Source of the DNA: Legionellaceae bacterium | GTDB taxonomy: Bacteria; Pseudomonadota; Gammaproteobacteria; Legionellales; Legionellaceae | Assembly: GCA_947504795.1 (NCBI GenBank) | Contig: CANNJG010000007.1 | Coordinates: 1-23,528, forward strand | Reading direction: 5' to 3' | DNA length: 23,528 nt | Shown here: positions 1-7,633 of the stretch, piece by piece | Layout of the letters: the number at the start of each line of letters is the position of its first letter | How positions within the stretch are numbered: position 1 is the stretch's first letter | Program-made: the position numbers and the translations under genes | The notes under the pieces: generated by a model | Told to the model about the DNA's origin: nothing | Databases searched by the model: none | What the model saw: the letters and a program-made list of their open reading frames with translations, nothing else

Positions 1-1547
1 GTAATCAGTGAGAATGTTTGTTGATTTTCGGTATATTTTCTAACTTCAAAATGATGATGGGCACTGGCGGCAACTTGTGGTTGGTGGGTGACGCAACACA
101 CTTGTAGGCGTTTTCCTAATTGACGTAATTTTTGTCCGACAATCGCGGCGGTTGTCCCGCCAATTCCCACATCAATTTCGTCAAAAATTAATGTGGCGGT
201 GCTGCCTTGCTGCGCGGCTATCATTTGAATAGCGAGACTGACTCGAGATAATTCGCCACCTGAGGCGACTTTGCTTAACAGGTCTGGGCGCATACCCGGG
301 TTAGAGGAGACTTTATACTCCACTTTATCTAAGCCGTGTGCTTGCATTGTCTCTAAGGGTGTCATCTCAATGGTGATAAAACCATGTGGCATGCCTAATG
401 GTTGAATATTGGCAGTGATCTGCTCGGCAAGCAGCGGTGCATACTGTTGTCTAGAGGATCGGAGTTTAAGGGCCACTGCTTGATAGGCTTCTTTTGCTTC
501 TTGATAGCGCTGTTCTAAGGTCGCTTTTTGTTGTTGCCCCTGCTGATAGGCATGTTGCTGTTGAATTAAGGTTTGACTATGCTGCGCTAACTGATGGACA
601 TCAACGCGATATTTTCTTGCAAAGTGGTGCAACGCGCTCATGCGCGATTCGACTGCAATTAAGCGCTCGGGATCCAAGGACAACTCCCGAGTAAAGACGT
701 CGAGATCCGCGATAGCCTCATCACAAGCAATACGTGCATTTTCAAATAGCGCGGAGGCAGCGTTGATACGCGGATGATCCTGTGGGAATACGGCTAAGGT
801 ATGCATGACTTGATGAAGCTGCTGTCGAATGCTTGGGCCTTCATCCGTATCGATACAGTATTGAATAGTCTGAATGTGTTCCAGATAGGTTTTAGCATGT
901 TGTAAGCGATGTTGTTCTGCATGCAGTTGTTCTATTTCACCTTCGAGAGGAGATAACGCTTGTAGCTCTGCAATTTGTAGGATTAACACATCAAGGGCTT
1001 GCGGATCCGACAGGGCCAGCGTTTGTCTTTCGGCGTCTAGAAGTTGGCATTGCCGATAGGCTTGATGGACCTCTTGACCTAACGCGCCATGGTTGGCGTA
1101 GGCATCCAAATGCTGTCGGTGTGTGGTGTGGGTCAGCAGCGTTTGATGTTCATGCTGACCGTGGATATGTACCAGCAGCTCACTGAGTTCTTTAACTTTC
1201 TGTAATGGAAAAGAGACGCCGTTAATATACGCTTTAGAGCGGCCTTCGACCGTTATGACGCGACGTAACAGAATTTCTTGCTCTTCTGTGCTAAGATCGT
1301 GATCATTAAGCCATTGTTCGGGGGCAGAATAGGGGATGTAGGTAAAACTTGCTTGAATATCGCACTGCTCTTCACCTGGACGAATCACGCTGGCATCTGC
1401 GCGCGCACCCAATGTCAAGAGGAGGGCATCAATCATTATCGATTTTCCCGCTCCAGTTTCGCCTGTAAAAACCGTCATTCCCGCGGAAAAATCTAATTCG
1501 AGTTCCGCAACAATGGCAAAATGCTGAATATGCAGAGATCTGAGCAT
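1..1547 (-). CDS. recN: DNA repair protein RecN (3' end outside window)
   Basis: RecN is an SMC-like ATPase that acts at double-strand breaks with RecA during recombinational repair. I translated the minus strand from ATG 1547-1545 and found one open frame of about 515 codons to the window edge. The family is usually about 550 residues, so only the last 35-40 residues are missing. Seen directly: the N-terminus MLRSLHIQHFAIV, Walker A GETGAGKS near residue 30, HGQHEH near residue 135, a long Gln/Glu/His-rich middle consistent with the coiled-coil arms, the ABC signature SGGELSR, Walker B ending FDEIDVGIGG, and the switch segment VTHQPQVAA. The start lies 3 bases after the nadK stop, so the two are surely cotranscribed. 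The nadK-recN pair is common in gammaproteobacteria. I saw no frameshift or internal stop. Confidence 0.97.
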   Translation of the reverse strand, partial: MLRSLHIQHFAIVAELELDFSAGMTVFTGETGAGKSIMIDALLLTLGARADASVIRPGEEQCDIQASFTYIPYSAPEQWLNDHDLSTEEQEILLRRVITVEGRSKAYINGVSFPLQKVKELSELLVHIHGQHEHQTLLTHTTHRQHLDAYANHGALGQEVHQAYRQCQLLDAERQTLALSDPQALDVLILQIAELQALSPLEGEIEQLHAEQHRLQHAKTYLEHIQTIQYCIDTDEGPSIRQQLHQVMHTLAVFPQDHPRINAASALFENARIACDEAIADLDVFTRELSLDPERLIAVESRMSALHHFARKYRVDVHQLAQHSQTLIQQQHAYQQGQQQKATLEQRYQEAKEAYQAVALKLRSSRQQYAPLLAEQITANIQPLGMPHGFITIEMTPLETMQAHGLDKVEYKVSSNPGMRPDLLSKVASGGELSRVSLAIQMIAAQQGSTATLIFDEIDVGIGGTTAAIVGQKLRQLGKRLQVCCVTHQPQVAASAHHHFEVRKYTENQQTFSLI

Positions 1548-1550
1548 AGG

Positions 1551-2438
1551 TTATCCCTTGGAGCCCCACCCCAGTTTGATTCTTAAGGTATCATAATAAC
1601 GATAATCCCTAGGATGCAAGAGCTGCAGTGATGTAACGTGTCGTTGTACCGTCACGTGTTGGCCAGGTGCAATCGAATAAGCATCATGACCATCACAACT
1701 GATTTGTAATGACGTTTCATTACTCGTACTGATATGTAAGTTGATCTGGGATTGGCCTGCAATAACCAACGGTCTGGCGCTTAAACTATGCGAGAACATC
1801 GGGACCATGACAATAGCATCTAACTGAGGATGCATAATGGGGCCCCCCGCTGATAGTGCGTATGCCGTTGATCCAGTCGGCGTAGCCAGAATCAAGCCAT
1901 CCGCACGATAGTGACTGACAAATTGATCATCAATGGACACATCAAAAGCTATCAACCGCGTCTCATTGCCTCGGCTTAACACGACATCATTGAGAGCAAT
2001 TGCTTCAAAATGTGTGGTGAATTCATCTTTGGCGGACATACGTAACAGTGAGCGCGTTTCAGAAATATACTCTCCTGCTAAAACGTGATCGAGCTGGTTG
2101 GTAAATTCTTGGGGCGACAGATCCGTTAAAAATCCCAACGTGCCGCGATTGATACCGATCACAGGAATAGCGTTAACCGTCGCAATTCGCGCCGCGGACA
2201 ACAAACTACCATCTCCGCCTACGACAATAATTAAATCCTGAGTTTTGTCCATCTCATCGCGGGGGAGGACAGGGATAGCTAAAGGGCAACATAACGCGGT
2301 ATCTTCATCAAAATACGTTGCCTGTTGCCGTTTATTGAGATAGGTAATCAGCTGTTGTAGCGTGTCGAGAACGTCTTGATTTTCACGCTGTTGCCGCGCG
2401 TATAAAATGACTCGCTGAAAAGCGCTAGGATTAGCCAT
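1551..2438 (-). CDS. nadK: NAD kinase
   Basis: ATP-dependent NAD kinase makes NADP+ from NAD+ in the cytoplasm and is essential in most bacteria. The 295-residue product is the usual length (about 292 in E. coli). Visible motifs are GGDGS at residues 74-78, which binds the nucleotide phosphates, NRGTLGFL from residue 97, ALNDVV near 148-153 in the place of the usual NE motif, and TPTGSTAY near 186-193 followed by GGP. The Asn-Asp in place of Asn-Glu is a mild variation. The ATG at 2438 lies three bases after the typA stop and recN begins three bases after the nadK stop, so typA-nadK-recN reads as one operon. The ribosome binding site is weak, which suggests translational coupling to typA. Confidence 0.97.
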   Translation of the reverse strand: MANPSAFQRVILYARQQRENQDVLDTLQQLITYLNKRQQATYFDEDTALCCPLAIPVLPRDEMDKTQDLIIVVGGDGSLLSAARIATVNAIPVIGINRGTLGFLTDLSPQEFTNQLDHVLAGEYISETRSLLRMSAKDEFTTHFEAIALNDVVLSRGNETRLIAFDVSIDDQFVSHYRADGLILATPTGSTAYALSAGGPIMHPQLDAIVMVPMFSHSLSARPLVIAGQSQINLHISTSNETSLQISCDGHDAYSIAPGQHVTVQRHVTSLQLLHPRDYRYYDTLRIKLGWGSKG

Positions 2439-2441
2439 GGA

Positions 2442-4268
2442 TCACTCAACATCACTTTGCGAACGTGACGTCCTTTTTCTATCGGTTTCATTAAGCTGTT
2501 TCTTACGAATTCTAATCGATTTTGGCGTAACTTCAACGAGTTCGTCATCATCAATAAATTCTAGCGCTTGTTCGAGGGTTAATTTAATCGCAGGGGTTAG
2601 GACAATATTTTCATCTGTTCCTGAGGCGCGCATGTTGGTTAATTGCTTTTCTTTTGTGACATTAACCACCAGATCGTTGTCTCTTGCATGGATCCCAACA
2701 ACCATACCTTCGTAACACATCGTTTGCGGTTCAATAAACAAGCGGCCGCGCTCTTGCAAGTTAAACAACGCAAATCCACGCGCCGTGCCTGAGCAATTAG
2801 CAATCAGCACGCCATTCAGACGTTTACCAATTCTGCCTTTTGCTGCGGGACCATAGTGGTCAAACACATGATAATTAAGACCCGTGCCTGAGGTGGCGGA
2901 TAAGAATTCGGTATGAAAACCGATTAATCCGCGGGTTGGGATACTATAATCCAGGCGCACACGGCCTTTACCATCCGGTACCATATTTTGTAATTCGCCA
3001 CGGCGCTCACCTAATTTTTCCATGATAGAACCTTGATGTTGTTCTTCCACGTCAACGGTGAGGTTTTCGTAAGGCTCAAGTTGCTCACCGTTTTCTTCGC
3101 GCATGATAACTTCTGGTTTACTGATAGCCAGCTCGTAATCTTCGCGACGCATGGTTTCGATCAAAATAGACAAATGCAATTCACCACGCCCAGATACACG
3201 AAATTTATCAGGATCTTCGGTATCTTCTACGCGTAATGCAACATTATGGAGTAACTCAGTTTGAAGACGTTCCCGAATTTTTCGGCTGGTAACAAACTTA
3301 CCTTCTTGTCCTGCAAACGGGGAGTCGTTGACTTGAAACGTCATGCTAATCGTCGGTTCGTCTACCGTCAGAGGTGGTAACGCTTCTACCAAGTTCGGAT
3401 CGCACAATGTGTCGGAAATATTAAGCTGATCAATCCCCGTCACTGCGATAATATCACCCGCACGTGCTTCTTCAATTTCAACACGATCTAAGCCCTTAAA
3501 GCCTAGCAGTTGTAAGAGACGACCGGAACGAATATTGCCGTCTTTATCGATGATTTTAATAGGCACTTTTATTTTCACATGTCCCCGTGTTACACGACCA
3601 ATGCCAATAGTTCCGACATAAGAGGAATAATCCAGAGAACTGATTTGCATTTGAAACGGTCCTTCGGCATCAACATCCGGCGGGGGTACTTGCTCGGTGA
3701 TAATGCGAAGTAACGCTGACATATCGTCGGCCTCTTCATCGATATCGAGTTTCGCATAACCATTAAGGGCTGAAGCATAGACCACTGGAAAATCGAGCTG
3801 GGTATCATTGGCACCTAAATTATCGAATAGATCGAATACCTGATCCATGACCCAATGCGGTCTGGCGCCTGGGCGGTCAATTTTATTAATCACGACAATT
3901 GGATTCAAGCCTTGAGCAAATGCTTTTTGAGTCACAAAGCGAGTTTGCGGCATGGGGCCGTCTACGGCGTCGACCAAGAGTAGTACACTATCGACCATCG
4001 ATAGAATCCGTTCAACTTCTCCCCCAAAATCGGCGTGACCAGGGGTGTCGACGATATTAATCTGGTAGCCGTTCCAATGAACAGAGGTGTTTTTAGCAAG
4101 GATAGTAATGCCACGCTCTTTTTCTAGCGCGTTAGAATCCATCAGCCGTTCGACTTTAGGGCCACGTTCATCAAGCGTTCCTGTTTGTTGAAGTAATTTA
4201 TCAACGAGTGTTGTTTTACCATGATCAACGTGCGCAATAATAGCGATGTTACGAATTTTCTCAACCAT
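2442..4268 (-). CDS. typA: Ribosome-associated GTPase TypA/BipA
   Basis: TypA (BipA) is a translational GTPase of the EF-G/LepA type that binds the 70S ribosome and helps large-subunit assembly and growth under stress or cold. The 608 residues match the family length (607 in E. coli). The GTPase motifs are clear: G1 HVDHGKT at 13-19, switch I with ERGITI at 51-56, G3 DTPGH at 74-78 and G4 NKID at 128-131. EF-Tu-like domain II follows, then the EF-G-like domains and the TypA-specific C-terminus (for example IPTRGLIGFHTEF and GTARGFALF). The start ATG 4268-4266 has an AAGG Shine-Dalgarno five bases upstream. It is the first gene of the operon with nadK and recN. Confidence 0.98.
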   Translation of the reverse strand: MVEKIRNIAIIAHVDHGKTTLVDKLLQQTGTLDERGPKVERLMDSNALEKERGITILAKNTSVHWNGYQINIVDTPGHADFGGEVERILSMVDSVLLLVDAVDGPMPQTRFVTQKAFAQGLNPIVVINKIDRPGARPHWVMDQVFDLFDNLGANDTQLDFPVVYASALNGYAKLDIDEEADDMSALLRIITEQVPPPDVDAEGPFQMQISSLDYSSYVGTIGIGRVTRGHVKIKVPIKIIDKDGNIRSGRLLQLLGFKGLDRVEIEEARAGDIIAVTGIDQLNISDTLCDPNLVEALPPLTVDEPTISMTFQVNDSPFAGQEGKFVTSRKIRERLQTELLHNVALRVEDTEDPDKFRVSGRGELHLSILIETMRREDYELAISKPEVIMREENGEQLEPYENLTVDVEEQHQGSIMEKLGERRGELQNMVPDGKGRVRLDYSIPTRGLIGFHTEFLSATSGTGLNYHVFDHYGPAAKGRIGKRLNGVLIANCSGTARGFALFNLQERGRLFIEPQTMCYEGMVVGIHARDNDLVVNVTKEKQLTNMRASGTDENIVLTPAIKLTLEQALEFIDDDELVEVTPKSIRIRKKQLNETDRKRTSRSQSDVE

Positions 4269-4315
4269 AATGACCTTAAAATAGACAGTGCGAATTCAGA
4301 CGATAACGACGAAAG

Positions 4316-4344
4316 ATTATATCTGATTTGCGCGATGCTTGAAA
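4316..4344 (-). promoter_or_regulatory. Predicted sigma-70 promoter for typA-nadK-recN
   Basis: On the minus strand a perfect -10 box TATAAT (4321-4316) lies 17 bases downstream of a weak -35 TTTCAA (4344-4339). Transcription would start near 4309, giving a leader of about 40 bases before the typA ATG. The -10 is convincing; the -35 matches only half the consensus. Confidence 0.55.
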
Positions 4345-4463
4345 GAATATTCTGCATTCTCTGAGGGTTACAGGAGGCAATCACCTATTCCAGCAGAATC
4401 TTTAATCTTTGCTAGACTTAAATTATAAACCATTGTTTATGGGTGACCATTAAGGACTTGCTT

Positions 4464-4964
4464 ATGAACCGCTTAATTTTACATCCCACCGATATCTGCC
4501 AATGGCATGCTTTAGTCAATCAAGCGCAAGTTGCCGCGCATCTGAGTTTATCCGAAAATACAGAAAGTTATTTGGTGTTTTTATTACAACGCTTTGCACA
4601 AAACCCAGCATTGGTTGATTATGTGGTGGCTTCAGATTTTTTAGAAGCATTACACCGCCCAACCAAACAAAAAATGGATCAATTACGCGAAGTAGGCGAT
4701 AAAAGTTTGCTATTGTGTGGATTATTTCCAGGGGTCGCCCATCGCCGAAGTGTGGCTTTGGATTTTTACACTCACATGGGGCAGGCGGCTTATTTGACCG
4801 TATCCGAATTACAAGAAGCGGCTTCTGCCGAATTATTTTTACAGCTCAGCCAACATTTTGGTGAACTACAAAAAACATTACAAACCATGCGTGGCGAGTT
4901 TTATCAGTTTGCACATGAATCTAAAGGTGCTCTTTGGATTCATGCCGATTCCAATCAGCATTAG
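4464..4964 (+). CDS. Conserved hypothetical protein (no known domain recognised)
   Basis: A 166-residue soluble protein with no signal peptide or membrane segment. I chose ATG 4464 rather than the upstream in-frame GTG 4443 because AAGGA at 4452-4456 sits seven bases before the ATG. It starts MNRLILHP and contains ESYLVFLLQRF, DFLEAL, VGDKSLLLCGLFP and DFYTHMGQAAY. This pattern reminds me of an uncharacterised family widespread in gammaproteobacteria (xanthomonads, legionellae), but I know no function for it. The composition is mostly helical and Leu/Gln/Glu-rich. It is divergent from typA, with an AT-rich TATAAA stretch at 4424-4429 as a possible -10, and converges on the YgjP-like gene with a 12-base gap. 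Real coding is supported by the Shine-Dalgarno, the length and codon use like its neighbours. Confidence 0.85.
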   Translation: MNRLILHPTDICQWHALVNQAQVAAHLSLSENTESYLVFLLQRFAQNPALVDYVVASDFLEALHRPTKQKMDQLREVGDKSLLLCGLFPGVAHRRSVALDFYTHMGQAAYLTVSELQEAASAELFLQLSQHFGELQKTLQTMRGEFYQFAHESKGALWIHADSNQH

Positions 4965-4976
4965 GTCCTGGTTCGG

Positions 4977-5699
4977 TTAGGTTCTATTCAGCAACTGTTT
5001 ATAGTGTTTCCATTCCGGCATAAACCCACTCATTAGCTGATGAAAACGACGATTATGGCTTGCCTCAAGCAAATGAACCATTTCGTGTACCAGCACATAT
5101 TCAAGACAAAGCAGTGGTTTTTGAATGAGGCATAAATTCAGGCAAATACGGTGTGTGCGCGTCTGACAAGAACCCCAGCGTGATGTCATCGCCCTTGTCC
5201 TCCATTCCTTGACCTTGACGCCTATCACCGGCTCCCATTTTGAGATTAAATGAGGTAACAACGCTCGCATTTGCATCCGTTGCCATTGAACAAGTAGCTG
5301 TTGTTTGTCTTCTTCGGTTGCCTGCGGCTTTACGTAGCAAATGATATGCTGATCATCGAGATGAATAGATGATTTTTGGAGGTGCTCGTAGACTTTGAAC
5401 GGGTAGCTGTTTCCAAGATGTTGATATAAAACCCCAGATTGGATCGCCACCGGAGATACCTTGGGTCGCTGTTTAGCTTTATCGACGTGGGTTTTGATCC
5501 AGTCTTGTTTTCCAGTGAGAAACGTCATTATTTTTTCCACAGAACATCGCAGGGGTGCACTTACTTTAACTGCGCCATCTCTATCAATCGACACGATAAG
5601 ATTTTTAATGCGTTTTTTTGTGATTGTGATGCTAATCGCATCGAGGGTCACGGTAAATTGATGCGATGTTATAGGGCTTGTCCTCGGTGCGTTGAGCAT
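4977..5699 (-). CDS. YgjP-type M48-like zinc metallopeptidase (DUF45)
   Basis: A 240-residue protein of the YgjP/DUF45 family, whose fold resembles the WLM/SprT peptidases. The zinc site is visible as HEMVH at residues 205-209, followed by a third ligand candidate, His215, in EASHNRRF. Just before it is the family signature TSRWGSC (172-178), then ICLN. The N-terminal half carries the usual YgjP strands (KRIKNLIVSI, KVSAPL). All catalytic residues are present, so it should be an active protease or peptidase-like protein, but substrates are unknown even for the E. coli homologue. There is no signal peptide, so it is cytoplasmic. The ATG at 5699 has no good Shine-Dalgarno, so the start is less certain than the gene. 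It points away from hslO and is probably transcribed alone. Confidence 0.92.
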   Translation of the reverse strand: MLNAPRTSPITSHQFTVTLDAISITITKKRIKNLIVSIDRDGAVKVSAPLRCSVEKIMTFLTGKQDWIKTHVDKAKQRPKVSPVAIQSGVLYQHLGNSYPFKVYEHLQKSSIHLDDQHIICYVKPQATEEDKQQLLVQWQRMQMRALLPHLISKWEPVIGVKVKEWRTRAMTSRWGSCQTRTHRICLNLCLIQKPLLCLEYVLVHEMVHLLEASHNRRFHQLMSGFMPEWKHYKQLLNRT

Positions 5700-5780
5700 T
5701 TTTCATGACCAATTTAAGTGAAATCACGAATAGTATAATCAAACCCACGACACGTTACCAATTCGGCAGGATTCGTTTGA

Positions 5781-5808
5781 TTGATTAGCGCACCAATCAT
5801 GATACAAT
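5781..5808 (+). promoter_or_regulatory. Predicted extended -10 promoter for hslO
   Basis: TTGATT (5781-5786), a 16-base spacer and TACAAT (5803-5808), with TG one base before the -10 (extended -10). A start near 5815 leaves a leader of about 17 C/T-rich bases before ATG 5832. It also rules out the upstream in-frame TTG 5781 and ATG 5799 as translation starts. It does not look like a sigma-32 heat-shock promoter. Confidence 0.6.
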
Positions 5809-5831
5809 GTGTCTTTTCCATCCCTTTTCTT

Positions 5832-6686
5832 ATGCATTCACTCGACAATATTCAGCGCTTTTTATTCGAACACGCGGCAATCCGCGGTGAAATTGTCCAT
5901 TTAGACATCGTATTACAAACTATCCTGCAACAGCGTAACTATCCAACGAGAATCAAGCAATTACTGAGTGAGGCGCTGATGGCCTGTGCGTTGTTGGTCA
6001 GTGGGATTAAATTTGAAGGCGAAGTCAGCTTACAATTTCAGGGGGATAAACGCTTTCCGCTCTTATTGGTTCAATGTAATCACCAATTGCAGATCCGTGG
6101 TTTTGCAAATGCGAGTGAAGGCTTATTGGATGCAGACTATGACGATGCGTTACTGCACGGAACCATGGTCATCAACCTAACGCCCCATAACCAAACTCAA
6201 ACCTATCAGAGTGTGGTGCCACTTATATCGGCTTCTATGAGTGATAATTTGATGCGTTATTTTGCGCAATCAGAACAATTGCCGAGTAAAATATGGTTCG
6301 CCGTGACCAATCACAGTGCCGCGGGGATCCTGTTACAATTAATGCCGGATCAAAATTCACAGCAACGCGAAGAATTTTGGGAATATGCGGTACATATTGG
6401 GGAAACCATTACTTCAGAAGAACTGTTAGCCCTGGATAACCCCACCTTGTTACATCGCCTATATCACGAAACGGAACTGCGTTTATACCCGGAGCGCCCG
6501 ATTCAATTTCATTGTCGTTGCACCCCAGAACGAATGAAACAAGTGTTGACGTTATTGGGGGAAAAAGATGCGCAAGCATTAATAGAAGAAAAAAAACAAG
6601 TGGAGGTTCGCTGCGAGTTTTGCAATGAAGGTTATACCTTCGATGCGATTGATGTCACCCTATTGTTTCGTGAAGAACATAAATGA
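5832..6686 (+). CDS. hslO: Redox-regulated chaperone Hsp33
   Basis: Hsp33 is a cytoplasmic holdase. Oxidation of its zinc-bound cysteines unfolds the C-terminal linker and lets it bind unfolding proteins during oxidative stress. With the start at ATG 5832 the product has 284 residues (E. coli about 292) and begins MHSLDNIQRFLFE, aligning with the E. coli N-terminus. The four zinc cysteines are present as CRC (228, 230) and CEFC (261, 264) near the C-terminus. Other family marks are FEGEVSLQFQGD, the RYF..SEQLPS segment, GILLQLMP and the LLHRLYHE region. The predicted promoter at 5781-5808 supports this start, though no Shine-Dalgarno is visible in the short pyrimidine-rich leader. It is probably monocistronic, ending 89 bases before the aro operon. 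Confidence 0.96.
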   Translation: MHSLDNIQRFLFEHAAIRGEIVHLDIVLQTILQQRNYPTRIKQLLSEALMACALLVSGIKFEGEVSLQFQGDKRFPLLLVQCNHQLQIRGFANASEGLLDADYDDALLHGTMVINLTPHNQTQTYQSVVPLISASMSDNLMRYFAQSEQLPSKIWFAVTNHSAAGILLQLMPDQNSQQREEFWEYAVHIGETITSEELLALDNPTLLHRLYHETELRLYPERPIQFHCRCTPERMKQVLTLLGEKDAQALIEEKKQVEVRCEFCNEGYTFDAIDVTLLFREEHK

Positions 6687-6775
6687 TCCAAGCTTTGTTA
6701 ACATGCTTAGCACAATGAGTCGACGAAACTCAGTCCATTAGCAATCAGTATGAGTCCATTATTAAGAGGTGAGAT

Positions 6776-7633
6776 GTGATTTTAGTGTCGACGCAACCAT
6801 TGAAATTAGCCGGTCGAGAAATTAAAGAAGAACGTACGGTCATCAACATTCAAGATCATACGATTGGCGGCGATGCATTTACCGTTATTGCCGGGCCTTG
6901 TTCAATAGAATCAGAAGAGCAGATCCATCAAACAGCAGCGTTGGTAGCCGCGTCAGGCGCGACCATTTTACGCGGCGGGGCATTCAAACCGCGCACCTCG
7001 CCCTACGAATTTCAAGGACTAGGGGAAGCGGGTTTGCGCTACATGCAACGTGCGGCGAAACAATACAATATGCTCAGTGTGTCTGAAGTGATGGATACTC
7101 AAGAGATTGATCTTGTGGCATCTTATGTCGACATTTTGCAAGTCGGTGCGCGCAATATGCAAAATTTCAGTCTGCTCAAACAAGTGGGCAAATCGGGTAA
7201 ACCCATATTGCTTAAACGCGGGTTATCCGCAACATATATGGATTTTTTAATGGCTGCCGAATACATTTTGTACCACGGCAATCCAAATGTGATCTTATGT
7301 GAACGCGGGATCAGAACGTTTGAAACGTATGCTCGCAATACTTTAGACATTGCTGCGGTCCCGATTTTAAGAGAATTAACGCATCTTCCGATTATTGTCG
7401 ATCCCAGCCATGGTACCGGTCTGCGCTCGGTTGTCCCACCGATGGCGTATGCAGCCCTAGTGGCAGGTGCAGATGGGATTATGGTTGAAGTCCACCCTGA
7501 ACCGGACAAAGCGATTTCTGATGCGAAGCAAACCATCGCGCCCGGTACCTTTACTGAGATGATGCGGGTGCTACGCAGGATTGGTGCAGCGGTGAATGTG
7601 CAGGTGCGAGCGTCAGCATGCCCTATCGAGTAA
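6776..7633 (+). CDS. aroF: 3-deoxy-7-phosphoheptulonate synthase (DAHP synthase, type I-beta)
   Basis: Catalyses the first shikimate-pathway step: phosphoenolpyruvate + erythrose-4-phosphate to DAHP. The 285-residue protein is of the I-beta (KDO8P synthase-like) kind, not the AroF/G/H I-alpha kind of enterobacteria. Seen: IAGPCSIES with metal ligand Cys42, KPRTS at 71-75, VGARNMQNF, LLKRGLSAT, CERGIRTFE, DPSHGTG (His212), MVEVHPEP (Glu238) and SDA (Asp249), which complete the expected Cys/His/Glu/Asp metal site. Only about 30 residues precede the barrel and nothing follows it, so there is no ferredoxin-like, ACT or chorismate-mutase regulatory domain. GTG start 6776 has AGAGG six bases upstream. 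It overlaps aroA by 16 bases and leads the aro operon. The symbol is by function; the product is certain. Confidence 0.95.
   Translation: MILVSTQPLKLAGREIKEERTVINIQDHTIGGDAFTVIAGPCSIESEEQIHQTAALVAASGATILRGGAFKPRTSPYEFQGLGEAGLRYMQRAAKQYNMLSVSEVMDTQEIDLVASYVDILQVGARNMQNFSLLKQVGKSGKPILLKRGLSATYMDFLMAAEYILYHGNPNVILCERGIRTFETYARNTLDIAAVPILRELTHLPIIVDPSHGTGLRSVVPPMAYAALVAGADGIMVEVHPEPDKAISDAKQTIAPGTFTEMMRVLRRIGAAVNVQVRASACPIE

Noticed and set aside
2437..2715. Plus-strand and other-frame ORFs over typA, nadK, recN, aro genes and rlmKL.
   Set aside because: Low-complexity or unrecognisable translations lying inside well-identified genes in other frames, without ribosome binding sites of their own.
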